Origin: Streptomyces marincola
Lineage (GTDB): Bacteria; Actinomycetota; Actinomycetes; Streptomycetales; Streptomycetaceae
DNA: 64,000 nucleotides
Direction of reading: 5' to 3'
Assembly: GCF_020410765.1 (NCBI RefSeq)
Contig: NZ_CP084541.1
Coordinates: 5,227,001 to 5,291,000 of the forward strand
A model generated the notes under the pieces. The model was not told the DNA's origin, did not search any database, and worked only from the letters and a program-made list of their open reading frames with translations. Both the position numbers and the translations under genes were made by a program. This document shows positions 54,834 to 62,892 of this stretch, in pieces (position 1 is the stretch's first letter; each line of letters opens with the position of its first letter).

Positions 54834-56024
54834 TCAGGGGTGCGCGGGCGAGGGGGCGGGGCCCGCGGCGCGGGCCAGGCGGCTGCCGAGCAGCACCATG
54901 CGCAGGGCCCGTTCCGCCGCGTCGGCCAGGAACTCGCCGCCGCGCGCGAGGGCTTCCGGCAGCGCGACCGGCGCGGGCAGGATGCCGCTCCACGCGTCCA
55001 CGCCGATCAGCCGCGCCTCGTGGACGCCCTCGCCGATGGTTCCGGCCAGGGCGAGCACCGGTGTGCCCAGGGCCTTCGCGCGGCGGGCCACCTCACCGGG
55101 GATCTTCCCCCGCGAGGACTGCCGGTCGAGCGCTCCCTCCGCCGTGACCACGAGGTCCGCGCGGGCCAGGCGCGCGTCGAGGTCGACGTGGTCGAGCAGG
55201 ACGTCGAAACGCGGCAGCAGGCGGGCGCCCACGGCGGCCAGGCCGGCGCCCAGCCCGCCGGACGCGCCGGTCCCCGCGCCCGTGCGCAGGTCGATGCCCA
55301 CGGGCCCCAGGTCGCGCGCGAGGACGTCGGCCCAGTGGTCGAGGGCCTCGGACAACTGCTCGACCAGGGCGGGGCCCGCGCCCTTCTGCGGCCCGAAGAC
55401 GCGGGCGACGCCGCGCGGGCCGCACAGCACGTTGAACGGGTTGCACGCGACCAGGATCTCGGCCTCGGCCAGCCGGGGGTCGAGCCCCCGGGCGTCGATG
55501 CGGTGCAGGCGCCGCAACGCGCTCCCGCCGCGCGGCAGTTCACGCCCCTGCGCGTCGAGCAGCCGCGCGCCGAGCGCCTGGAGCGCGCCCGCGCCGCCGT
55601 CGGAGGTGCCGGAGTCGCCGCAGCCGATGAGGATGCGCCGCACGCCCGTGTCGAGCGCGGCGGCGATGAGTTCACCGACGCCGTAGGTCGTGGTCGCGCC
55701 GGGGTCCCGCTGCTCCCGGGGCACCAGGGAGAGGCCCGCGACCGCGGCCATCTCGACCACGGCCGTTCCGTCCAGCAGGGCGAAGTGGCTGGCGACCGGC
55801 ACGCCGACGGGCCCGGTCGCCACGCGCGGCACGAGCCGGCCGCCCGACGCGGCCGCCAGGGCCTCGGCGGTTCCCTCGCCGCCGTCCACGAGCGGCAGCA
55901 GGTCGATCTCGGCGCCCGGCGCGGCGCGCAGCAGCCCCTCGGCGATGGCGTCGGCGGCGGCCGACGCGGACAGCGACTCCTTGAGGCCGCTCGGCGCCAC
56001 GGCGAAACGGTAAGGGGGGATCAC
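54834..56024 (-). CDS. glycerate 2-kinase (GlxK/GarK family)
   Basis: A 396-residue type-I glycerate kinase that phosphorylates D-glycerate to 2-phosphoglycerate. Visible motifs are PSGLKESLSASAAADAIAEG at the N-terminus, LPLVDGGEGTAEAL, GCGDSGTSDGGAGALQALG and TGASGGLGAGL, with VVTAEGALDRQSSRGKIPG late, all family hallmarks. The length is normal. It starts 10 bases after the SLC13-type permease gene, and the two very likely form one operon for uptake and use of glycerate or a related acid. Confidence 0.93.
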   Translation of the reverse strand: MIPPYRFAVAPSGLKESLSASAAADAIAEGLLRAAPGAEIDLLPLVDGGEGTAEALAAASGGRLVPRVATGPVGVPVASHFALLDGTAVVEMAAVAGLSLVPREQRDPGATTTYGVGELIAAALDTGVRRILIGCGDSGTSDGGAGALQALGARLLDAQGRELPRGGSALRRLHRIDARGLDPRLAEAEILVACNPFNVLCGPRGVARVFGPQKGAGPALVEQLSEALDHWADVLARDLGPVGIDLRTGAGTGASGGLGAGLAAVGARLLPRFDVLLDHVDLDARLARADLVVTAEGALDRQSSRGKIPGEVARRAKALGTPVLALAGTIGEGVHEARLIGVDAWSGILPAPVALPEALARGGEFLADAAERALRMVLLGSRLARAAGPAPSPAHP

Positions 56025-56034
56025 GGGCTACTCC

Positions 56035-57447
56035 TCAGGGGGTGACGCCGAAGACCGGCCAGACGGCCAGGGCGAACAGCAGGACGAGAGCGGCCGTCAG
56101 CGGCGCGAGCACCGCGGACAGGCGCAGCAGGTCACCCGGGGTGTACGTCGGCGTGCCCGGCACGTCGGCGAACAGGGCGACCGGTTTGGCGGAGGCGGGC
56201 AGCGTGTGGCAGAAGCCGGCCGCCGCAGTCGAGGCCAGCGCGGCGGCGACCGGGTCGACCCCGGTGGCCAGGGCGGCGGCCACCACGAGCGGCACCAGTA
56301 CGCTGGAGCGCGCGGAGCGGGACTGGAGCACCAGGTGGGCCGCGGTGCTGACGGCGACGACGACGCCGAGGAACGCCCACGCGGGCACGGCGTCCTGCGG
56401 CAGCCCGGAGATGAGCCAGGCGGCGGCGCCCGAGTCGGCGAGCGCCACCCCCATCGCCATGGTCGCGGCCATGAACAGCAGGAGCGACCACGGCACCGTG
56501 GCCAGCGCGTCCTTGAGCCGTATCGTGCCCACCGCGGGGGCGGTGACGACCACGGCGCCGATCAGGGCGACGACGGCGGGGGACGCGCCGTGCAGCGGTT
56601 CACTGCACCACAGGGCGACCACGGTCGCCAGCAGCGCGGCCACGCGCATCTCGGTCTGCGAGAGCCGGCCGGTCACGGGCCGGTCGGAGTGCCGCTGGAT
56701 CTCCTCGGCGTCGACGTGGACTGGGCCGCGCCGGTCGGCCCTGCGGGTGGTGGTGAGCAGCACGGCCTCGGCGGCCAGGTGCGAGGACACCACGGCGAGC
56801 GGCAGGCCGAGCAGCAGCCAGTCGTGGAACCCGACGCGTTCCCCCGTGGTCTCCCACAGCACGGACACGGTGATCAGGTGGGCGCCGGCGCCGATGAGCG
56901 TGGCGACCGCGGAGAGCAGGATGACGGTGGGGAAGAGCAGGGCCATGGCCACGACCAGCCGTTTGCGGTCGGCCAGGGCTTTGGCCAGGGCCAGGAACAC
57001 CGGGAGCGCGAGCGCCGCGCGGCCCGAGGTGGCGGGCACCGCGAAGGCCGAGACGACCAGGGCGGCCGTCGTCAGGTGCACCAGCTGCCGCACCGTTCGC
57101 GCGCCGCTGACCAGGAACACGGCGGCCCGGCCCGCGAGGCCGCTCGCCCCGACCGCGGCGGCCAGCACGAAAGCGCAGATCAGCAGCCATATCGTCGCGT
57201 CGCCCAGGGTGCCGAACAGGGCGTCCGCGCTGGTGACACCGGTCACCGTCAACGCGAGACCGGCGCCGAGCGCCACGTAGGTGTCGTCGATCGGCGAGGC
57301 GATCCACGCACAGGTCGCGAGGGCGAAGACGATGAGGGTCACGCGTGCGTCGCCGGACAGTTCCGGGAAGTTGCGCGGAACGAGCAGCAGCCCGCAGAAG
57401 CTCAGCGTCACGCACAACGCGACGGTCTGACGGAGGGTGAGTGTCAC
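56035..57447 (-). CDS. SLC13/DASS-type anion permease, probable glycerate or carboxylate importer
   Basis: A 470-residue membrane protein with about 11-12 helices of the ion-transporter superfamily (SLC13/ArsB-like). Repeat signatures are VFAVPATSGRAALALPVF-like (SAFAVPATSGRAAL) in the first half and the mirrored HLVLQSRSARSSVLVPL in the second, where DASS members place substrate- and sodium-binding SNT-like loops. The usual SNT is here replaced by SGR/SAR, so the substrate may differ from dicarboxylates. The downstream glycerate kinase points to glycerate. ATG at 57447. Confidence 0.82.
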   Translation of the reverse strand: MTLTLRQTVALCVTLSFCGLLLVPRNFPELSGDARVTLIVFALATCAWIASPIDDTYVALGAGLALTVTGVTSADALFGTLGDATIWLLICAFVLAAAVGASGLAGRAAVFLVSGARTVRQLVHLTTAALVVSAFAVPATSGRAALALPVFLALAKALADRKRLVVAMALLFPTVILLSAVATLIGAGAHLITVSVLWETTGERVGFHDWLLLGLPLAVVSSHLAAEAVLLTTTRRADRRGPVHVDAEEIQRHSDRPVTGRLSQTEMRVAALLATVVALWCSEPLHGASPAVVALIGAVVVTAPAVGTIRLKDALATVPWSLLLFMAATMAMGVALADSGAAAWLISGLPQDAVPAWAFLGVVVAVSTAAHLVLQSRSARSSVLVPLVVAAALATGVDPVAAALASTAAAGFCHTLPASAKPVALFADVPGTPTYTPGDLLRLSAVLAPLTAALVLLFALAVWPVFGVTP

Positions 57448-57521
57448 CCAGCCAGTGTCCGAACGTCGGGTGAGCGTTCGATGAACCGATTATGAGGGAG
57501 GCTTCATGGAGGGAGCCGGTC

Positions 57522-58184
57522 TCACTGCGGCAGCCGGTACCCCATGCCGCGCACGGTCTCGACGCGGCGGGCGCCCAGCTTCTTGCGCAGGGCGCGCACG
57601 TACACGTCCACGATGTTCGAACCGGGGTCGAAGTCGTACCCCCAGACGTGGGAGAGGATCTGCTCACGGGACAGCACCTGTCCCGGGTGGCGCAGGAACA
57701 GTTCGAGCAGGACGAACTCGCGCGCCGTCAGATCCACCAGATCCTCGCCGGCGCGCGCCCGGCGCGTGCGCAGGTCGAGGCTCAGGTCGCCGCTGCGCAG
57801 CACCGTGACCTCGGGCGCGCGCGCCGCGGTGCGCAGGCGCAGCCGCACGCGGGCGAGCAGTTCCTCGAAGCGGAACGGCTTGGTCATCCAGTCGTCCGCG
57901 CCGCCTTCGAGTCCCGCGACGGTGTCGCGCACCGAGTCCCGCGCGGTGAGGACGATGACGGGCACGCTGACGCGCGCCTCGCGCATCTCGCGCAGCACCG
58001 TGAAGCCGTCCCGGCCCGGCAGGCCGATGTCGAGCAGCACCAGGTCGTAGCCGCCGGTGTGGACGTAGTCGAGCGCCGCGTCGCCGTCGGCGGCCACGGT
58101 GGTGGTGAAGCCGTTGGCCCGCAGGCCCTTCTCGACGAAGGAGGCGATGCGCTCCTCGTCCTCGGCGATGAGGATGCGGTTCAT
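57522..58184 (-). CDS. OmpR-family response regulator
   Basis: A 220-residue transcription regulator. The receiver has the acidic pair near residues 9-11 (IAEDEER), the phosphorylated Asp52 in YDLVLLDIGLPGRDG, Thr in VIVLTARDS and Lys in DDWMTKPFRFEELL. The C-terminal winged helix contains LTAREFVLLELFLRHPG and DVYVRALRKKLGA. The ATG at 58184 overlaps the kinase stop by four bases. Its probable target sites include the direct repeats before the operon. Confidence 0.95.
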   Translation of the reverse strand: MNRILIAEDEERIASFVEKGLRANGFTTTVAADGDAALDYVHTGGYDLVLLDIGLPGRDGFTVLREMREARVSVPVIVLTARDSVRDTVAGLEGGADDWMTKPFRFEELLARVRLRLRTAARAPEVTVLRSGDLSLDLRTRRARAGEDLVDLTAREFVLLELFLRHPGQVLSREQILSHVWGYDFDPGSNIVDVYVRALRKKLGARRVETVRGMGYRLPQ

Positions 58185-59686
58185 GGGGTCTCCAGTACGA
58201 GTACGAAGGTGGCGCCCCCGCCGGAGGTGGGGCGCAGATCCACGCGGCCGTGGTGGCCCTCGGCTATGGCCTTGACGATGGAGAGGCCGAGTCCGGCGCC
58301 GCTGCTCCCGCCGGTCCTGCCGCCGCGGCGCGCGTCGCCGCGGCGGAAGCGTTCGAAGATCACGTCGGCCTCGTCCGGGCGCACCCCGGGTCCCGAGTCG
58401 GCGACGTACAGTTCCACCCGGCCCTCGGCGACCCGGGAGCCGATGCGCACGGCCTGGCCCGGCCTGGTGTGCTCGACGGCGTTCTGCGCCAGCTGCACCA
58501 TGGCCTGGGTGATGCGCTGCGCGTCGAGCTCGGCCTCGCACTCGGCCACCTCGGGCAGCTCCCAGCGCCGGTCGCCCAGCGCCCGCGCCTTGACGAACAC
58601 GTCTGCGGTCAGCTCCGCCAGCTGAACGGGCGCCGGCTGCACGAAGTCGGGCCGCTCCGCCTTGGCGAGCAGCAGCAGGTCCTCGACGATGCGGCTCATG
58701 CGGTCGAGTTCGTCGGTGACCAGCCGTATCGTCTCCCGCCGTTCCGCGACGGCCTCGGGGCCCTCGCCCTCGCTCATCAGCTCAAGGTGGCCGCGGACGA
58801 TGGTGATGGGGGTGCGCAGCTCGTGGCCCGCGTCGTCCACGAAGCGCCGTTGCGCCCCGAACGCCCGCTCCAGCCGGTCGAGCATCGCGTTGAACGTCTC
58901 CGCGAGGGCCGAGATGTCGTCGCGGCCCCTGATCGGGATGCGCCGGGTGAGGTCCTGCTCGGTCAGCTGGGCCGCGGTGGCGCGCACCAGGCGGACCGGA
59001 GCCAGGATGCTGCCCGCGACCGCCCACCCGACCGCGCAGGTCAGCAGCAGCGCGACGCCGGAGATGGCGAGCAGGATGCCGACCACGTTGTGCGCCGAGG
59101 ACTGCGCCCGGTCGGCGTGGAAGGCGACGACGAACATGGCCTGCGGGTCGTCGCCGTTCGGCATGATGGGGACCTTCGCCCACCTGACCTCGCCTTCCGC
59201 GCGGTCGAGCGTGCCGGCGCGCTCGGGGGCGGCGGCGATCCGCTCCAGCGAGCCCGCGTCGCGGTGCAGCGGCAGCCGGGAGGGGATGTCGCGCTGCTGC
59301 CTGATGACGATGGGCGACGGCGACTCCACTATGTAACCGAGCAGCTCCTCGGCGGGTTCCGGATACTGGCGCTCCAGGTAGACATTGAGCAGCCGGCGCG
59401 CGTCGGAGAAGCGTTCCCCGGTCTCCGGGTCGCGGCCACGGGCCACGAAGTTGCGGAACTCGGAGCTCTCCTGGCTCAGTATCTGCGAGGTGCGTTCCTC
59501 GACGTCGCGCAGCAGGATCGACCGGGTGGTGACCACGACGGCGGCCAGCGCGACGGCCATGACGACCACGAGCCACAGCAGGATGCGGAACCGGGCGGAG
59601 ACGCGGGACGGCGCCCGGGCGCCGTCCGCGGCCGTCGCGCCGCGGTCAGTCGTCGAGGTCGTCCCCTCCCTCGCCGTCGTCGTCAT
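58181..59686 (-). CDS. two-component sensor histidine kinase
   Basis: A 501-residue membrane kinase: Thr-rich cytoplasmic tail (1-30), helix 1 (about 35-53), an extracellular sensor of about 145 residues, helix 2 (about 202-226), HAMP, and HisKA with His288 in DDAGHELRTPITIV. The HATPase has the N-box VQLAQNAVEHT and the G-boxes DSGPGVRPDEADVIFERF and GAGLGLSIVKAIAEGH. ATG at 59686 overlaps the preceding small gene by 41 bases; no ATG or GTG lies between it and helix 1, so this is the only good start. The signal is unknown. Confidence 0.9.
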   Translation of the reverse strand: MTTTAREGTTSTTDRGATAADGARAPSRVSARFRILLWLVVVMAVALAAVVVTTRSILLRDVEERTSQILSQESSEFRNFVARGRDPETGERFSDARRLLNVYLERQYPEPAEELLGYIVESPSPIVIRQQRDIPSRLPLHRDAGSLERIAAAPERAGTLDRAEGEVRWAKVPIMPNGDDPQAMFVVAFHADRAQSSAHNVVGILLAISGVALLLTCAVGWAVAGSILAPVRLVRATAAQLTEQDLTRRIPIRGRDDISALAETFNAMLDRLERAFGAQRRFVDDAGHELRTPITIVRGHLELMSEGEGPEAVAERRETIRLVTDELDRMSRIVEDLLLLAKAERPDFVQPAPVQLAELTADVFVKARALGDRRWELPEVAECEAELDAQRITQAMVQLAQNAVEHTRPGQAVRIGSRVAEGRVELYVADSGPGVRPDEADVIFERFRRGDARRGGRTGGSSGAGLGLSIVKAIAEGHHGRVDLRPTSGGGATFVLVLETP

Positions 59687-59987
59687 CAGGACCGTCGTCG
59701 TCCGGGCCGTCGTCGTCGAAGTCGTCGTCGCCGCCGTGCTGCCCGCCGCCCGTCGCGGAATCCGGATTCTGCGGGTGGTTCTCATCGATGGGTCCCTCGG
59801 TCGGGTCGGGCCGGGGCGCCACCTCTTCGCGAGGCGGCGTGCTGGGCGGCGACGGTTCCTCAAGCTCCACGTCCGAGGGGACCGCGGGCGGTGCCGGGTC
59901 GTCGCTGAGCAGGTAACTCGTCCCGGCGATGCCCACGGGTATCAGGACGACGGCGGCGAGTGCTGCCATGCGGTGCGAGAAAGCCAT
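59646..59987 (-). CDS. Asp-rich exported or membrane-anchored small protein
   Basis: A 113-residue protein. Residues 1-28 (MAFSHRMAALAAVVLIPVG...) are a signal peptide or anchor helix. A Pro/Glu-rich spacer follows, then an extremely acidic end with repeats DDDGPDDDGPDDDD. Such a tail could bind calcium or other cations outside the membrane and feed the sensor kinase, whose gene overlaps its 3-prime end by 41 bases. The acidic repeat in this frame encodes the Thr-rich segment in the kinase frame. No named family is recognised. It is probably the first gene of the two-component operon. Confidence 0.7.
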   Translation of the reverse strand: MAFSHRMAALAAVVLIPVGIAGTSYLLSDDPAPPAVPSDVELEEPSPPSTPPREEVAPRPDPTEGPIDENHPQNPDSATGGGQHGGDDDFDDDGPDDDGPDDDDGEGGDDLDD

Positions 59988-60019
59988 GCGGACAAGGCTG
60001 CGGCCGGACGGTGGTGGCC

Positions 60020-60045
60020 TTCATGAAAGCAGGATGAAGGAATCT
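60020..60045. promoter_or_regulatory. direct repeats before the two-component operon
   Basis: On the plus strand ATGAA occurs twice 11 bases apart (60023 and 60034), and the first is part of the palindrome TTCATGAA (60020-60027). Spacing of 11 bases is typical of OmpR-family sites. The patch is AT-rich and 33-58 bases before the small-protein gene. Confidence 0.45.
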
Positions 60046-60209
60046 TAATTGTTGAAAGCGGTCGCTCGGGCGGGAAGATTCATCAGGTTCCCGGCGAAAC
60101 CGTCAACTACGCGCGTTGTGTGGGGCGTTGGGCCGCAAAAGTCGCGCCGGGGGCCGCTGCGGGGGGCACGGCGCGCCCGAGGCACTTGTGTCTCAGTTCG
60201 GACTCATCG

Positions 60210-60215
60210 TACAAG
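60210..60215 (+). promoter_or_regulatory. possible -10 box of leaderless amidase transcript
   Basis: TACAAG ends six bases before the ATG at 60222 in an AT-rich patch, and no ribosome site is visible. Confidence 0.35.
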
Positions 60216-60221
60216 TCGTAT

Positions 60222-60857
60222 ATGGCTACACCACTTTCCGCGAACGCACTGCTGAAGGCGCTCAAGGACGAGGGGCTCGACGTCGTCGAGCACCGCGACT
60301 GGCGCGACAACAACCGCGACGGAGCCGGCGCCTGGGGCCCGGTGCACGGCGTGATGATCCACCACACCGCGACCTCGGGCACGGACAGCTCGGTCGACCT
60401 GTGCTACAAGGGGCGCTCCGACCTGCCGGGGCCGCTGTGCCACGGCGTCATCGACAAGAGCGGCACGGTCCACCTCGTCGGCCACGGGCGCGCCAACCAC
60501 GCGGGACCGGGCGACGGCGCGGTCCTCGACGCCGTCATCGCCGAACGCTCCCTCCCGAAGGACAGGAACGCGGACACCGACGGCAACCCCCACTTCTACG
60601 GCTTCGAGTGCGTCAACCTCGGCGACGGCGACGACGCCTGGCCCGAGGAGCAGATCGAGGCGGTGGTCAGGGCCTGCGCCGCCCTGTGCCGCGCGCACGG
60701 CTGGGGCAAGAACGGCGGGACGTCCGTGATCGGCCACTGCGAGTGGCAGCCGGGCAAGGTGGACCCCCGCGGGCCCGGCATGTCCATCGGCGACATCCGC
60801 GAGCGCGTCACCGACCGCCTCGGCCACGCCGCCGACTGGACCCCGCGCGGCGCGTGA
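60222..60857 (+). CDS. N-acetylmuramoyl-L-alanine amidase (Amidase_2/PGRP type), endolysin-like
   Basis: A 211-residue zinc amidase that cuts the bond between muramic acid and the peptide stem. HGVMIHHTATSGTDSS has the first zinc His, and VHLVGHGRANHAGPGDG and SVIGHCEWQPGKVDP provide the second His and later active-site residues. No signal peptide or cell-wall-binding domain is visible, as in phage endolysins, so it may be a domesticated phage lysin or be released by another route. It converges on a second, exported amidase. Confidence 0.9.
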   Translation: MATPLSANALLKALKDEGLDVVEHRDWRDNNRDGAGAWGPVHGVMIHHTATSGTDSSVDLCYKGRSDLPGPLCHGVIDKSGTVHLVGHGRANHAGPGDGAVLDAVIAERSLPKDRNADTDGNPHFYGFECVNLGDGDDAWPEEQIEAVVRACAALCRAHGWGKNGGTSVIGHCEWQPGKVDPRGPGMSIGDIRERVTDRLGHAADWTPRGA

Positions 60858-60869
60858 GGACTCCCGCGA

Positions 60870-60905
60870 CCCCGCTCCGGACGGGCGGACCCGGCCGGAG
60901 CGGGG
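60870..60905. terminator. bidirectional hairpin between the two amidase genes
   Basis: The arms CCCCGCTCCGG (60870-60880) and CCGGAGCGGGG (60895-60905) pair perfectly over 11 bp with a 14-base loop, between convergent stops at 60857 and 60918. Confidence 0.75.
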
Positions 60906-60917
60906 CGCGCCCCGCCG

Positions 60918-61583
60918 TCACGCGGCGCCCGCGGCCCGCCGCACCAGCTCCAGGTAGCGCTCCCAGTCCCAGTGCGGCCCCGGGCACACCCGCACCACGT
61001 CCGGCACCTCGTTGTGCCCCACGATGTGCTCGCGGTCCACGGGGATGCCGTACCGGCCGCAGATCCCGGCGACCAGCAGCGCCGACGACTCGTACATCGC
61101 GTCCGTCAGGAACTCGGGCCGGTCCGCCCACCCCTCGTGCTCGATGCCGATGCTGCGCTCGTTGAAGCCGCGGTGCCCGGCGTGGTAGGCCACGTCCAGT
61201 TCCCTGGCCAGCTGCGCCACGTGCCCGTCGGAGGAGCGCACCACGTAGTGCGTCGCCGCCCCGTGCCCCGCGTCCTGGAAGACCCGCAGCGTGATCGGGT
61301 ACGTGGCCTCCGGCATGTGGATCACCACCCGGTCGATGGTGTAGTCCCTCGGCCGGCTGGCGCGCCGGTAGTTCGCCGGGGAGGCCGGTATCCACTCCGC
61401 CCCTGTGTGATCGACCTCACCCTCCTCGCGCGGCGTCTCGGACCCCGAGTACCGCCACCACCACCGCGCGAGCGTGTCCCGCGTCGCGTACGCGCCCACG
61501 CCCAGCGCACCGGCCGCACCACCCGCGAGCAGCAGCCGCCGCCCCGGCCCCCGAGGGCCGCCCGTTGCGGAATGCTCACCCAT
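60918..61583 (-). CDS. exported N-acetylmuramoyl-L-alanine amidase
   Basis: A 221-residue amidase of the AmpD/Amidase_2 group. The N-terminus (GRRLLLAGGAAGALGVGAYA) is a Sec or Tat-like signal or anchor with a twin Arg. The catalytic part has VVIHMPEATYPITLRVFQD, THYVVRSSDGHVAQL, AYHAGHRGFNERSIGIEHEG and VGHNEVPDVVRVCPGPHWDW, giving the zinc His residues and the pre-catalytic Lys/Glu region. It probably acts on the cell wall. ATG at 61583 is chosen over the adjacent GTG at 61586. It is not closely similar to the convergent amidase. Confidence 0.9.
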   Translation of the reverse strand: MGEHSATGGPRGPGRRLLLAGGAAGALGVGAYATRDTLARWWWRYSGSETPREEGEVDHTGAEWIPASPANYRRASRPRDYTIDRVVIHMPEATYPITLRVFQDAGHGAATHYVVRSSDGHVAQLARELDVAYHAGHRGFNERSIGIEHEGWADRPEFLTDAMYESSALLVAGICGRYGIPVDREHIVGHNEVPDVVRVCPGPHWDWERYLELVRRAAGAA

Positions 61584-61662
61584 CACCCAACTCCTCCGGT
61601 CCCCGACCGAACGCGCGAGCGCCCATCACCGGTTCCTGACCGGCTCGTAGAATCGGCTCACC

Positions 61663-62832
61663 ATGCCCTATCTCGACCACGCCGCCACCACTCCCATGCT
61701 CCCCGAGGCCATCGCGGCGATGACCACCCACCTCGCCGCCACGGGGAACGCGTCCGCACTGCACGGCTCGGGGCGGCGGGCCAGGCGCACGGTCGAGGAG
61801 GGGCGCGAGGTGCTGGCCGCCGCGCTGGGCGCGCGCCCCAGCGAGGTCGTGTTCACCTCGGGCGGCACCGAGGCCGACAACCTGGCCGTCAAGGGACTCT
61901 TCTGGGCCCGCAGGGCCGCCGACCCGCGCCGCACGCGCGTCCTGTCCAGCCCGGTGGAGCACCACGCCGTGCTCGACGTGGTGCAGTGGCTCGCCGACCA
62001 CGAGGGCGCCCGCGTCGAGTGGCTGCCCGTCGACGCGTACGGCCGCGTCGCCCCCGACGCGCTGCGCGAGGCGATCGAACGCGACCCCGACGACGTCGCC
62101 CTGGTCACCGTGATGTGGGCGAACAACGAGATCGGCACCGTGCTCCCGGTCGCCGCGCTCGCCGCCGTCTGCGCGGAGTTCGGCATCCCGATGCACGCGG
62201 ACGCGGTGCAGGCCGTCGGGCAGCTCGACGTCGACTTCGGCGCCTCGGGCCTGGCCGCGCTCTCCGTCTCCGCCCACAAGATCGGCGGCCCCTACGGCAT
62301 CGGCGCCCTGCTGCTCGGCCGGGACGTGACCCCGACGCCCGTGCTGCACGGCGGCGGCCAGGAGCGCGAGATCCGTTCCGGAACGCTCGACGTCCCGGCC
62401 GTCGCCGCCTTCGCCGTCGCCGCGGAGCTGGCCGCGCAGCGCCGCGCGGACAGCGCCGCCCGCATCGCCGCGCTGCGCGACGAGCTGATCGCCGCGGTGC
62501 GCGCGGCCGTGCCCGACGCCGTGCTCGGCGGCGACCCCGACCCGGCCGGGCGGCTGCCGGGGAACGCCCACTTCGCGTTCCCCGGCTGCGAGGGCGACTC
62601 CCTGCTGCTGCTGCTCGACGCCCAGGGCATCGAGTGCTCCACCGGCTCGGCGTGCACCGCGGGCGTGGCCCAGCCGAGCCACGTGCTGCTGGCCACCGGC
62701 GCGGACCGCGAACTCGCCCGGGGCACGCTCCGCTTCACCCTCGGGCACACCTCGACCCGGGCGGACGTGGCGGCCGTCGCCGAGGCGATCGGCCCCGCGG
62801 TCCTGCGGGCCAGGACGGCCGGGCTCACGTAG
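61663..62832 (+). CDS. cysteine desulfurase (NifS/IscS-like)
   Basis: A 389-residue PLP enzyme that removes sulfur from cysteine as an enzyme-bound persulfide. MPYLDHAATTPM opens the family, EHHAVLDVV contains the His over the PLP ring, SVSAHKIGGPYGIGAL the PLP Lys, and ECSTGSACTAGVAQPSHVL the persulfide Cys. It is followed 60 bases later by mnmA, so its main role is probably to give sulfur for tRNA 2-thiolation. The minus strand upstream starts the exported amidase. A TAGAAT box lies before the ATG. Confidence 0.94.
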   Translation: MPYLDHAATTPMLPEAIAAMTTHLAATGNASALHGSGRRARRTVEEGREVLAAALGARPSEVVFTSGGTEADNLAVKGLFWARRAADPRRTRVLSSPVEHHAVLDVVQWLADHEGARVEWLPVDAYGRVAPDALREAIERDPDDVALVTVMWANNEIGTVLPVAALAAVCAEFGIPMHADAVQAVGQLDVDFGASGLAALSVSAHKIGGPYGIGALLLGRDVTPTPVLHGGGQEREIRSGTLDVPAVAAFAVAAELAAQRRADSAARIAALRDELIAAVRAAVPDAVLGGDPDPAGRLPGNAHFAFPGCEGDSLLLLLDAQGIECSTGSACTAGVAQPSHVLLATGADRELARGTLRFTLGHTSTRADVAAVAEAIGPAVLRARTAGLT

Positions 62833-62892
62833 CCCGCCAGGCGCGCGGGGCCCGCGCGCCACGCGCCGCCCTGGGACTACCCTGGTGGAGTG

